A stretch of DNA of 32,522 nt from positions 1-32,522 of the IMG/VR virus record IMGVR_UViG_3300045741_000088; one strand, written 5' to 3'. The position numbers and the translations under genes were made by a program. Positions 5,526 through 11,722 of this stretch are shown here, one piece after another. The stretch comes from a virus. Positions within the stretch are counted from its first letter, which is position 1. Each line of letters opens with the position of its first letter. Under the pieces are notes generated by a model. The model saw nothing but the letters and a program-made list of their open reading frames with translations, made no database searches and was not told the DNA's origin.

Positions 5526-6944
5526 ATGCAACAGATTCTCGAACAAGTTGCCAACGACGGATCCGTTACTGGATTTGGATCGATGGACGCTCAGAAGGTC
5601 GACGCTCTTCAAAAAGCATTGTCGATCTCTCAAAACTACGGTTCGACTGCTCCCGGCTCTTTGGCTGGCGCGTCGGCCCTCGCTGTCGAAGACCTCGACC
5701 GCACCCTCAAGCTCGTTACTCATGGTCTTGAGCACTTGAAACTCTGGAAGGACATCCTGAAAGAGAAAGTGGTTCAAACCGTTCATGAGTACAACGTTCA
5801 AAACTCGTACGGTCAAGAAGTTAGCCCGTTCTTCCAAATGGGTGGAACTCCTCAGCAGACCGACGCGAACTACGATCGTGAATTTATCCAAGTGAAGTAC
5901 TTGGGAACTTACGGCGCAGTTCAGCATAACTTGACTTTGATCCAAGCGGCTCACGGTCCGGTTATCGCTCGCGAAGTTAAGAACAAAACTGTTGAGCTCT
6001 TGGCTCGCAACGAGCGCGCTATGTTTGAAGCTGACTCTAACATCAACTCTCTCGAGTATGATGGTATCGAAGCTCAGATCTCAAGCAAGCAAGCTCAGTC
6101 TCAGTACAAGTCGACCGCTTTCGCAGGTTTTGAAGCTGTTGGATCTTCGGATTCAGTCATCCTCGACATCCGCGCTAAGTTGGACGAAGTTGTTGCAGAG
6201 CGCATGGCCCTCACCAACGTGAACAACTTTGGTATGGCTATGGACTGCTACCTTGGAACAGACGTTCACTCTGTTTTCTCACGCGACTTCTACGCTAAGC
6301 AACGTACGCTTCCTGGTGAGACGCTGACTTCTGGAAACCGCGTTAAGGAGCACACTGGCTCGATCGACTTCCGATTCAAGCCAAGCTTGTTCAACCGTCC
6401 TCGCATCAGTCCTTTGTCTGCAACCGTGTCTGCTTCTGCAGCTCCTACAGTTGCTAACATGACTACTCCTGCCGCTGCTGATTCTCAGTTCGGTTCAGGC
6501 GATGCTGGTACGTATGAGTACAAGGTCAGCATGGTTATGGCTGACGGTGAGACTCTTCCTTCGGCCGCTATCTCTGGCGCAGTTGCTGCTGGCGACGAAG
6601 TTAAGATCGAGCCCTCTTACGCAGGTTCTCCGCTGTACATGAACGTGTTCCGCGCTCCCGTAGGCGTAACTGGTTCTGGATGGCAGTTCATCGGTCGCGT
6701 TAAGCCCCTTGGTTCTGGTGTCGCTGTTCGCATCGATATCAACGCCAACGAGCCCGGCGGCGCTAAGGCCTTCTTGCTGATGCACGATGCTGACGCTTTG
6801 TGCTGGAAGCAACTTGGCTCGATGATCAAGTACGACCTTGCAGTTACGGACACTTCGTACAAGTGGTTGCAGTTGATGTACGGAACTCCGCTGATCGCAG
6901 CTGGACGTAAGCATGTCATCGCCAAGAATCTCCGATTAGCTTAA
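5526..6944 (+). CDS. Major capsid protein with Ig-like insertion
   Basis: This 472-residue protein lies immediately downstream of protease and scaffold, which is the capsid position, and its size fits. It has an N-terminal region rich in Gln/Ser/Gly, then a central helical segment (TLKLVTHGLEHLKLWKDIL, 60-78) and beta-rich parts (FIQVKYLGTYGAVQHNLTL, 120-138). Residues about 305-410 look inserted: Ala/Thr-rich linker, then 'AGTYEYKVSMVMADGETLPS' and 'YMNVFRAP', the pattern of fibronectin/Ig-like domains decorating many phage capsid proteins. The chain then returns to the capsid core (GGAKAFLLMHDADALCWKQL...). The HK97 fold is inferred from context and size, not demonstrated. The AAGGAG ribosome site is seven bases from the ATG. 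A strong terminator follows within 35 bases. If the prohead protease cleaves it, the N-terminal about 50 residues are the likely removed part. Confidence 0.85.
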   Translation: MQQILEQVANDGSVTGFGSMDAQKVDALQKALSISQNYGSTAPGSLAGASALAVEDLDRTLKLVTHGLEHLKLWKDILKEKVVQTVHEYNVQNSYGQEVSPFFQMGGTPQQTDANYDREFIQVKYLGTYGAVQHNLTLIQAAHGPVIAREVKNKTVELLARNERAMFEADSNINSLEYDGIEAQISSKQAQSQYKSTAFAGFEAVGSSDSVILDIRAKLDEVVAERMALTNVNNFGMAMDCYLGTDVHSVFSRDFYAKQRTLPGETLTSGNRVKEHTGSIDFRFKPSLFNRPRISPLSATVSASAAPTVANMTTPAAADSQFGSGDAGTYEYKVSMVMADGETLPSAAISGAVAAGDEVKIEPSYAGSPLYMNVFRAPVGVTGSGWQFIGRVKPLGSGVAVRIDINANEPGGAKAFLLMHDADALCWKQLGSMIKYDLAVTDTSYKWLQLMYGTPLIAAGRKHVIAKNLRLA

Positions 6945-6974
6945 TCTGGGATTTGATCTGAATAGATCTAGAAG

Positions 6975-7006
6975 ACGGCTGAGGAAACTCAGCCGTTTTT
7001 ATTTTT
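6975..7006 (+). terminator. Strong rho-independent terminator after the capsid gene
   Basis: A perfect 9-bp stem (ACGGCTGAG / CTCAGCCGT, 6975-6983 and 6988-6996) with a GAAA tetraloop is followed by TTTTTATTTTT. It closes the head operon. The stop codon of the convergent minus-strand gene (6989-6991) lies inside the 3' arm. Confidence 0.93.
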
Positions 7007-7297
7007 AGAGAGCTCAACCTGAGCTTCGGCCGCTGCGGCCAAGTCTCTGAGGTTCAGTTTAGGTCCTCCGATGTGGAGGATCGAGACCAGGTAGTTCCCG
7101 CCCGCGGGAGTAGTGATAGGCACCTTAGTGTACGTCAACTCCTGGATGTCTGGGTCGTGTGACAACAGAGCGATGACGTTCATGAAGTACTCGGAGTGAG
7201 AGATCTGAAGCGCTGCCTCGATCTCTTCCTTAGAGAACTGCTTAGGTGCCTCGATCACCTTCTTCGGCTGACTAGCCTTCTTTGTCTTCTTCGCCAT
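6989..7297 (-). CDS. Hypothetical protein, 102 aa
   Basis: Not recognised. The N-terminus is Lys-rich (MAKKTKKASQPKK), then there is a helical part (FSKEEIEAALQISHSEYFMNVIALL) and a strand-rich middle (YTKVPITTPAGGNYLVSILHIG). The C-terminus (LSKNKNG) is encoded by the poly-A complement of the opposing terminator. AAGGAG precedes the ATG by seven bases, and the start is overlapped by the end of the upstream minus gene. Last gene of a six-gene minus-strand operon. Confidence 0.7.
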   Translation of the reverse strand: MAKKTKKASQPKKVIEAPKQFSKEEIEAALQISHSEYFMNVIALLSHDPDIQELTYTKVPITTPAGGNYLVSILHIGGPKLNLRDLAAAAEAQVELSKNKNG

Positions 7298-7496
7298 CCT
7301 TAAACTCCTTTGAAACCATGTTAAGTTCCTGCATGTCCTTGAAGCACTGACGGTACGCTTCTATGAAGACGGTCTGACTTCGGTGTGGTCTCTGCAAGCC
7401 GGTGACCTTCCTAGCAAATCCGATCGCCTTCTTATGAAGATCCTTAGGCAATACGCCCTCGGTGTCGTTCGTCTCGTACTTAGGACTTCTTCTCAC
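7272..7496 (-). CDS. Hypothetical protein, 74 aa, GTG start
   Basis: Not recognised. It is basic in the middle (FARKVTGLQRPHRSQTVFIEAYRQCF) and acidic at the end (EFKDGEEDKEG). It starts at GTG 7496 with GGGAGAG five bases upstream on the minus strand; no in-frame ATG is available near it. It overlaps both neighbours (16 and 26 bases), indicating translational coupling. Confidence 0.65.
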   Translation of the reverse strand: MRRSPKYETNDTEGVLPKDLHKKAIGFARKVTGLQRPHRSQTVFIEAYRQCFKDMQELNMVSKEFKDGEEDKEG

Positions 7497-7725
7497 GTAA
7501 GCTCTCCCGGACCTGCTCTAACTTCTCAATCAGCACGTCAAGCGCTGCTTCGTACTTGAAGTCGAGCGTTAAGGTGTCTGATCCCTTAGCTGAGCGCTTC
7601 GGAGCTTCATCACCGATCGGAGTCACCTTGCAGCTCGTCAGTACCAAGCTCGTACCATTGTGGGCGATCTTAGTGGTTCCGTAGCCGAAGTTCACCTTCG
7701 CGGACTTACTTCTTGTCGTTACCAT
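7480..7725 (-). CDS. Hypothetical protein, 81 aa
   Basis: Not recognised. The first half is beta-prone (VNFGYGTTKIAHNGTSLVLTSCKV), the second half is an amphipathic helix (AALDVLIEKLEQVRESLREKK). GGAGG precedes the ATG by six bases. No membrane segment or metal motif is seen. The gene overlaps the genes on either side. Confidence 0.7.
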   Translation of the reverse strand: MVTTRSKSAKVNFGYGTTKIAHNGTSLVLTSCKVTPIGDEAPKRSAKGSDTLTLDFKYEAALDVLIEKLEQVRESLREKKS

Positions 7726-7900
7726 CTCGGTCCTCCAGGATCTCGGTTGATAGGCCTCTCGACTTCATCGTCCACTGAAACTGACGCTCAGCGTCCTCGA
7801 TCTTGCGCTGCTGGATCTTCTCCATGATGTAGAAGACGACGCCTGAGGCGAAGAACACGCCGAGCATCGACAACCAGAACTCTACGTCTTGACTACTCAT
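7706..7900 (-). CDS. Small single-span membrane protein, 64 aa
   Basis: Residues about 8-26 (FWLSMLGVFFASGVVFYIM) form one transmembrane helix; a charged cytoplasmic or coiled tail (KIQQRKIEDAERQFQW...) follows. AAGGA stands upstream of the ATG at 7900. The topology resembles small phage inner-membrane proteins, but no function is supported. It lies inside the minus-strand operon, with overlaps on both sides. Confidence 0.7.
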   Translation of the reverse strand: MSSQDVEFWLSMLGVFFASGVVFYIMEKIQQRKIEDAERQFQWTMKSRGLSTEILEDRDGNDKK

Positions 7901-8123
7901 CTTTCAATCCTTCCTTAGGTCCGTAGTACTGGACCGGGGTTCCGCCCTTAACATACTTCTCTTGGGCGCCTGGGCAGTGCACCATGAGATACCCGTGGGT
8001 CAGGGCAAGTATATCACCCCACTGCAACCCGTGGTCAACCATCTTTTGAATGACTACCTCATGCTCCAACAGGATCTCTCCCATGGTCTGAAGCTTAGGC
8101 TTAGACTGTTGCGGTCTTTTCAT
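7893..8123 (-). CDS. Hypothetical protein, about 76 aa
   Basis: Not recognised. A basic N-terminus (MKRPQQSKPK) is followed by a helical segment (TMGEILLEHEVVIQKMVDHGL) and a Gly/Tyr-rich end. I chose the ATG at 8123; a TTG at 8132 would add three residues but has no better ribosome site. The start lies within the end of the 48-residue gene upstream, so it is probably translated by coupling. Confidence 0.6.
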   Translation of the reverse strand: MKRPQQSKPKLQTMGEILLEHEVVIQKMVDHGLQWGDILALTHGYLMVHCPGAQEKYVKGGTPVQYYGPKEGLKDE

Positions 8124-8247
8124 CGGTCTCAAGACCCATCAAGAGATCGTACAATCGGTCGTGTTGATTCGTCATGAAGCAAGACGTGACGAACTTTCTA
8201 AGTAGTGGGTACCTCAATATGAGGTAGTAGTACTGCATCTGACTCAT
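8101..8247 (-). CDS. Very small protein, 48 aa, first gene of the minus-strand operon
   Basis: The ATG at 8247 is preceded by an excellent AGGAGGGAGG ribosome site, and an open frame of 48 codons runs to TAA at 8103-8101. The product begins MSQMQYYYLILRYPLLRKFV, is aromatic and basic, and ends in an acidic segment. It is unrecognised. Position, ribosome site and overlap with the next gene all support it as real. Confidence 0.65.
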   Translation of the reverse strand: MSQMQYYYLILRYPLLRKFVTSCFMTNQHDRLYDLLMGLETDEKTATV

Positions 8248-8268
8248 GGGCCTCCCTCCTAAAGTTAA

Positions 8269-8277
8269 GTTATATCA
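8269..8277 (-). promoter_or_regulatory. Promoter for the minus-strand small-gene operon (TGATATAAC)
   Basis: On the minus strand TG-A-TATAAC forms an extended -10, with a predicted start near 8262, 15 bases before the ATG at 8247. The same TGATATAA core occurs at 21082. The 96-base divergent gap also holds two direct TTGATAC copies (8306-8312, 8333-8339) facing the plus-strand gene. Confidence 0.45.
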
Positions 8278-8343
8278 AGACCGCTGGAGCTGGTGGTGCA
8301 TCGTTTTGATACGTTCACTTAACCGTAAGAGGTTGATACTCTT

Positions 8344-8661
8344 ATGACAACCTACGAAAAGGGGAGACTAGTGGATTTAGAGAAAGAGATCACAAAGCTG
8401 GAGAAGTACCTCAACAAGCAAGGTCGGTCAGAGCTCGTTCAAGAGCTTCGCCGCCTTGGTAACGACGATCGTCGAGGTCGCTTGCTGGCTCAAGCCGTTC
8501 ATGAGCAAGAGATCTTCGATACTAAGGAGAAGGACCAAGATCTCAAGGACGCACGCGAGAAGGCTAGAGAGCTCAACGCTTCGTACTCAGAGCAGCTCCG
8601 GATGCTGAAGAAGATCTCGAGGTTCATCCACCTCTTGATCGAAGAGTCAGGCAAGGCATGA
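8344..8661 (+). CDS. Hypothetical coiled-coil protein, up to 105 aa
   Basis: Almost the whole protein is predicted helical and charged (DLEKEITKLEKYLNKQG, then DTKEKDQDLKDAREKARELN), consistent with a dimeric coiled coil. The ATG at 8344 has only a distant AGAGG; an in-frame GTG at 8371 has AGGGGAG four bases upstream and may be the true start, giving 96 residues. Function unknown. The stop overlaps the next start (ATGA). Confidence 0.65.
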   Translation: MTTYEKGRLVDLEKEITKLEKYLNKQGRSELVQELRRLGNDDRRGRLLAQAVHEQEIFDTKEKDQDLKDAREKARELNASYSEQLRMLKKISRFIHLLIEESGKA

Positions 8662-8891
8662 TCGAAGCTGTAGCAGCGTTCATCTTTAGCATGTGTCCAG
8701 GTTACGACCTGGATCACAAGAACCAACGAATAACTACCTCGTGCCAGGAGTGGATGAACAACTGCACGATCAACAAGGCGGGTGCAGGTGAGCCAACAAA
8801 ACGGGATGCCGAAGAGTGCGCTAGAACCTATCAAGCAAGAATCAGAAGCGGTGCTAAAGTTCACGCCTCAGACCTTGAAGAAGATCGCTGA
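8658..8891 (+). CDS. Small Cys-containing protein with hydrophobic N-terminus, 77 aa
   Basis: Not recognised. The first 12 residues (MIEAVAAFIFSM) are hydrophobic, then four cysteines (13, 29, 36, 54) are spread over a hydrophilic chain. A short signal or lipoprotein-type export is possible but lacks a proper lipobox. The ATG overlaps the preceding stop. Its 3' 110 bases are shared in another frame with the next gene. Confidence 0.5.
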   Translation: MIEAVAAFIFSMCPGYDLDHKNQRITTSCQEWMNNCTINKAGAGEPTKRDAEECARTYQARIRSGAKVHASDLEEDR

Positions 8892-9069
8892 GAAGGGTCC
8901 GATCGACAAGGATGGCGACGGAGATGATCCGTCGAACATCACGATGATCACGATCGAGATCGCCTTGAACGGCTTCGTAGTCACCATCCTCCTAGACGAT
9001 GGATCCGAGGAGAAGTACGTTGAGACCGACTTCGACCAAGTCTTATCATCCCTGAGGAGTCGATTTTGA
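8782..9069 (+). CDS. Hypothetical protein, 95 aa or slightly shorter
   Basis: Not recognised. The C-terminal half is beta-prone (NITMITIEIALNGFVVTILLDDGSEEKYV) after an Asp/Gly-rich loop (DKDGDGDD, calcium-loop-like). The start is uncertain: GTG 8782 with AAGGCGG just upstream, GTG 8788 or ATG 8806. Any of these overlaps the previous gene by 86-110 bases. The stop TGA overlaps the TTG start of the next gene. Confidence 0.6.
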   Translation: MQVSQQNGMPKSALEPIKQESEAVLKFTPQTLKKIAEKGPIDKDGDGDDPSNITMITIEIALNGFVVTILLDDGSEEKYVETDFDQVLSSLRSRF

Positions 9070-9416
9070 GGATCCTGGTGGTCGGTCAGAACCCCTCTCG
9101 TAGAGGCGGAAACGCCAAGTCAATCAAGACTCTCTACAAGTGGTTGGCTCGCCTCGAGCTACCGGTAGTGAGCTTCATCAACATGCATGAAGGATACAAA
9201 GTAGATGCCAGTAACAGTCAAGCCGCGTACATCAAGCAGATCTCTTCACGGTACTCAAAGATCATCGCGCTCGGTCGAGTGGCGTCGGATGGTCTACGAG
9301 GTGTGGCTGTTGATCATTTTATGCTGCCTCACCCTAGTGGCCTTAACCGTCAGCTGAATGATCCTTCATTCGTTGACGAGCGTCTCGCGTCCTGCAAGAA
9401 TTACGTTCAAAGCTAA
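9066..9416 (+). CDS. Uracil-DNA-glycosylase-superfamily-like protein
   Basis: This 116-residue protein carries the landmarks of the UDG fold: VGQNPSRRGG (6-15, motif 1 position), IIALGRVASDGL (66-77) and LPHPSGLNRQLNDP (87-100, the motif-2 'HPSG.NR' loop). It is much shorter than typical UDGs (about 200 aa), so it may be a minimal member or a binder that has lost activity. UDG-fold enzymes remove uracil or other damaged bases. The pairing with a modified-base pathway elsewhere in the window is suggestive only. The start is TTG at 9066, with GAGGAG six bases upstream and overlap with the previous stop. Confidence 0.7.
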   Translation: MRILVVGQNPSRRGGNAKSIKTLYKWLARLELPVVSFINMHEGYKVDASNSQAAYIKQISSRYSKIIALGRVASDGLRGVAVDHFMLPHPSGLNRQLNDPSFVDERLASCKNYVQS

Positions 9417-9433
9417 GCACAAATTGGAGTCGC

Positions 9434-10018
9434 ATGAAGACTTATGTCATCAACCTACTTGGTGGTTCTGGGTTAGGGAAGTCAACGACAGCAGCGAAGG
9501 TATTCGGTGAGCTTAAGACTCGCGGCGAGCACTCGGAGCTAGTCCGGGAGTTCGTCAAGGAGTGGGCTTGGGCTGGAAAGATCGTAGGACCTTTCGGCCA
9601 ATCCATCATCTACGGCCAGCAGCTTGAGCGAGAGTCGACCCTCTACAACAAGGTTGAGTTCATCGTGACCGACTCACCGTTGGTGCTGTGTCCGGTCTAT
9701 CAAAAGCACTACGCCGGTCACGAGTCCATCAAGCACTGTGTCTTCAACGACCTCAAGGTCGCCCAGGACATGGGAGTGACTCACCTCAACTTCTTGCTCA
9801 GGCGCCAGAAGCCGTTCGATCCTCGTGGTCGGTACGAGGATGAGAAGACCGCCAAGCTTATCGACCGAAAAGTTGAGTCGTTCTTGGTCTACCATGGACT
9901 TGACTTTATTCCGGTTGACTGCCCAGAGTCAGACAGGATAGAATTTATAGTTAACAAGGCACTCGAAGCTAGAGGAGTTTCAAATGATCGAAAAGACATG
10001 CCGGTGCGGCAAGACTAA
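9434..10018 (+). CDS. P-loop kinase/ATPase (AAA_28, NadR-kinase-like)
   Basis: The Walker A motif GGSGLGKST is at 10-18. A likely Walker B-type strand is 'VEFIVTDSPLVL' at about 75-86, and 'RRQKPFDPRGRYEDE' (about 121-136) looks like a lid or phosphate-binding segment. The overall plan and length (194 aa) resemble the AAA_28 family that includes the ribosylnicotinamide kinase domain of NadR; phages often carry such proteins beside nucleotide or NAD metabolism genes. The substrate cannot be told from sequence. The last 35 bases overlap the next gene. TTGGAG precedes the ATG. Confidence 0.7.
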   Translation: MKTYVINLLGGSGLGKSTTAAKVFGELKTRGEHSELVREFVKEWAWAGKIVGPFGQSIIYGQQLERESTLYNKVEFIVTDSPLVLCPVYQKHYAGHESIKHCVFNDLKVAQDMGVTHLNFLLRRQKPFDPRGRYEDEKTAKLIDRKVESFLVYHGLDFIPVDCPESDRIEFIVNKALEARGVSNDRKDMPVRQD

Positions 10019-10307
10019 GAAGAACTTCATGATGGACATAGGTCCGTTCTTCATCGATGACTGCTGCTTAGCGGCTGGCTACGACGAGCTTGGTAAGTCT
10101 AAGACAATCCTCGATGATCCTAAGGCACCTTCCATGGCTGAGCTCGAAGCTGAAGCCAAGGCCTTAGACAAAGCTGCCCAGGCTGAGGCCGAAGCCAAGG
10201 AGCAAGCTAAGCGGGAGAAGCGCGAGCGGGAGAACGCCAAGAAGCGCGAGTACAACGCCAACCGAAAAGCAGCCGAGTCCCAGAAGACTGAGGATAAGAA
10301 AGATTAA
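9984..10307 (+). CDS. Small protein with Cys-rich N-terminus and long charged helix
   Basis: The N-terminus has CRCG and DDCCLAAGY (Cys6, 8, 27, 28), a possible small metal site. From residue 50 onward there is an uninterrupted Ala/Glu/Lys helix typical of a coiled coil. AGAGGAG precedes the ATG by six bases. Function unknown; a DNA- or protein-binding adaptor is conceivable. The TAA overlaps the next ATG. Confidence 0.65.
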   Translation: MIEKTCRCGKTKKNFMMDIGPFFIDDCCLAAGYDELGKSKTILDDPKAPSMAELEAEAKALDKAAQAEAEAKEQAKREKRERENAKKREYNANRKAAESQKTEDKKD

Positions 10308-10561
10308 TGGATAGTGTTAAGGAAGCTCATATATTCGAGACGCAGAACGTCGACCTCGCCACGTACTTGATGCTCGAGGGCATCAAGCTGCTGGAGTGTC
10401 GTCGGGCCGCCGCTAACCCTCGAGTAGCCGTCATGCGCTTCCTGGACGAGAAGCGAAATTGCTTAGACCTTGAGAGGACTTACCTTAGTTCTCCATACAA
10501 GAAGTTTCGTGACATCAACAAGTACCTGCTAGCCAAGGTTCACGAGGCTCTCCGAGAATAG
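10307..10561 (+). CDS. DUF5659-like small protein
   Basis: This 84-residue protein follows the pattern of DUF5659: 'FETQNVDLATYLMLEGIKLLEC' (10-31), a central strand 'VAVMRFLDEKRNCLDLERTYLSS', and an ending helix 'YKKFRDINKYLLAKVHEAL'. That family is widespread in phages and bacteria and has no assigned function. It ends the transcription unit, and a promoter-like element follows 15 bases after its stop. Confidence 0.6.
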   Translation: MDSVKEAHIFETQNVDLATYLMLEGIKLLECRRAAANPRVAVMRFLDEKRNCLDLERTYLSSPYKKFRDINKYLLAKVHEALRE

Positions 10562-10576
10562 TCTAGTCCTACAGCC

Positions 10577-10584
10577 GATATAAT
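10577..10584 (+). promoter_or_regulatory. Promoter element GATATAAT for the tail-fibre operon
   Basis: The -10 TATAAT (10579-10584) predicts a start near 10591. This favours the ATG at 10649, with an AAGGGA ribosome site, over the in-frame ATG at 10598, which would leave almost no leader. No convincing -35. Confidence 0.5.
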
Positions 10585-10648
10585 TGCCTAGACTGGCATG
10601 GGTCGGTTGGTCGCTCTACATAGCGGTCGGTATGGAAGGGACATCTCA

Positions 10649-11392
10649 ATGGCTATCGAACGCTGGTGGTTAGCGGTTCCACCGCAATCTATTCTTACGA
10701 ACGGTACCAAGTACGGTGAGATCACCGTAGCCCAACCTACCTTATTCAAAGTCAAGCAAAAAGTTAAGTTGTCGTCAGACGCGTTCCAGCCCAGGTTCTA
10801 CACCATCCAGAGGATAGTCGACTCAACTTTATTCTTGAGCGGAGCCGAGCAGAAAGACCTGAAGGATCGGGCGGACCTTACTGACTTCACCACGGCTGAC
10901 AACGCCAAGGTATCGGCCGACGAGCAGCAGCGCCCGTCCATTCCTCCAGAGATGTACCAGCGAGCGATGTACGAGGAAGAGCCTACCGTGGCGATGAGAA
11001 CCATCGGAGTAGGACCTGACGGTAAACCTTACAGTCAAGACAACCCGATGCCTACGTCAGCTACGGTGAACCTAGGCGATGTCTCTATCGGGACTGACGG
11101 CTACAACACGTCGACTCCAGACTCGATGAACGTGACTGGCTCCTTAGACGGAACCAAGACCGGAGTTAAGCGCTCGGTTCGAGTAGACACTGACGGTAAT
11201 GTCATCACGAAGGTCATAAATCAAGCCGTTCAGCGAAAGTTCGACAACGTCAAGGTAGTCGCTAAGAACGCGAACGGTCCAGTCAGTCTTGAGTACCGCG
11301 ACGGTGGTCCTTCAGGAACTCTGGTCGCTACAGGAACTATCACCTACGACATCGACGGTGATTTTGAACAATTTACAGTGGTGAACCTATAA
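10649..11392 (+). CDS. Tail-associated structural protein, 247 aa (hypothetical)
   Basis: Not recognised as a named family. The N-terminal 85 residues look like a small beta-barrel (WLAVPPQSILTNG, 'FKVKQKVKLSSDAFQPRFYTIQRI'). A Pro-rich linker (RPSIPPEMYQRAMYEEEP) follows, and then a repetitive beta part with Gly/Asp/Thr (VDTDGNVIT, 'GPVSLEYRDGGPSGTLVATGTI'). The composition is that of phage baseplate or fibre-attachment proteins, and it heads the operon that encodes the fibre and spikes. I start it at ATG 10649 because GGAAGGG lies eight bases upstream and the promoter is at 10579; an ATG at 10598 would add 17 residues. Its stop overlaps the next ATG. Confidence 0.6.
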   Translation: MAIERWWLAVPPQSILTNGTKYGEITVAQPTLFKVKQKVKLSSDAFQPRFYTIQRIVDSTLFLSGAEQKDLKDRADLTDFTTADNAKVSADEQQRPSIPPEMYQRAMYEEEPTVAMRTIGVGPDGKPYSQDNPMPTSATVNLGDVSIGTDGYNTSTPDSMNVTGSLDGTKTGVKRSVRVDTDGNVITKVINQAVQRKFDNVKVVAKNANGPVSLEYRDGGPSGTLVATGTITYDIDGDFEQFTVVNL

Positions 11393-11715
11393 TGGCTTTC
11401 AAGATCGTCTTCAACCCGTTTACTGGAAACTTCGACTTCGTCAACGCGGGCGGAGGTGACGTCGTAGGTCCAAGCTCGGCCAACGATAACGCCATCGTTC
11501 GGTACGACGGCACCACTGGCAAGTTGATTAAGAACTCGCCCAATACGACCGTGCAAGACTCTGGTGCTATCACCGCGACTGGCTTCATCCACCGCAACCA
11601 AGTAGACGGAAACGTAGACGTCAAAGACGGCGAAGCGTGGATCACGCCATCGATCAAAGTAGCGCCAAGCGGAGTTGTTAAGCTCGGGCGCGGTTCAAAA
11701 CTTATAGTACTGTGA
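11392..11715 (+). CDS. Short tail-fibre-type protein, 107 aa
   Basis: The segment GPSSANDNAIVRYDGTTGKLIKNS (26-49) followed by 'TTVQDSGAITATGF' is a frequent motif of phage tail fibre proteins. The chain then continues in a short Asp/Gly/Val beta pattern. It may be a fibre tip, a fibre-connecting subunit or an accessory protein to the long fibre encoded eight bases downstream. A Pro-rich or catalytic domain is absent. Confidence 0.65.
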   Translation: MAFKIVFNPFTGNFDFVNAGGGDVVGPSSANDNAIVRYDGTTGKLIKNSPNTTVQDSGAITATGFIHRNQVDGNVDVKDGEAWITPSIKVAPSGVVKLGRGSKLIVL

Positions 11716-11722
11716 GGAACAG

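Noticed and set aside
5508-5954. 148-codon minus-strand frame opposite the capsid gene start
   Set aside because: No ribosome site, no recognisable motif, and it runs against the clear capsid gene.
10598-10648. Alternative upstream start of the 247-residue tail protein
   Set aside because: It would start within about seven bases of the predicted transcription start with no ribosome site, while the ATG at 10649 has AAGGGA.
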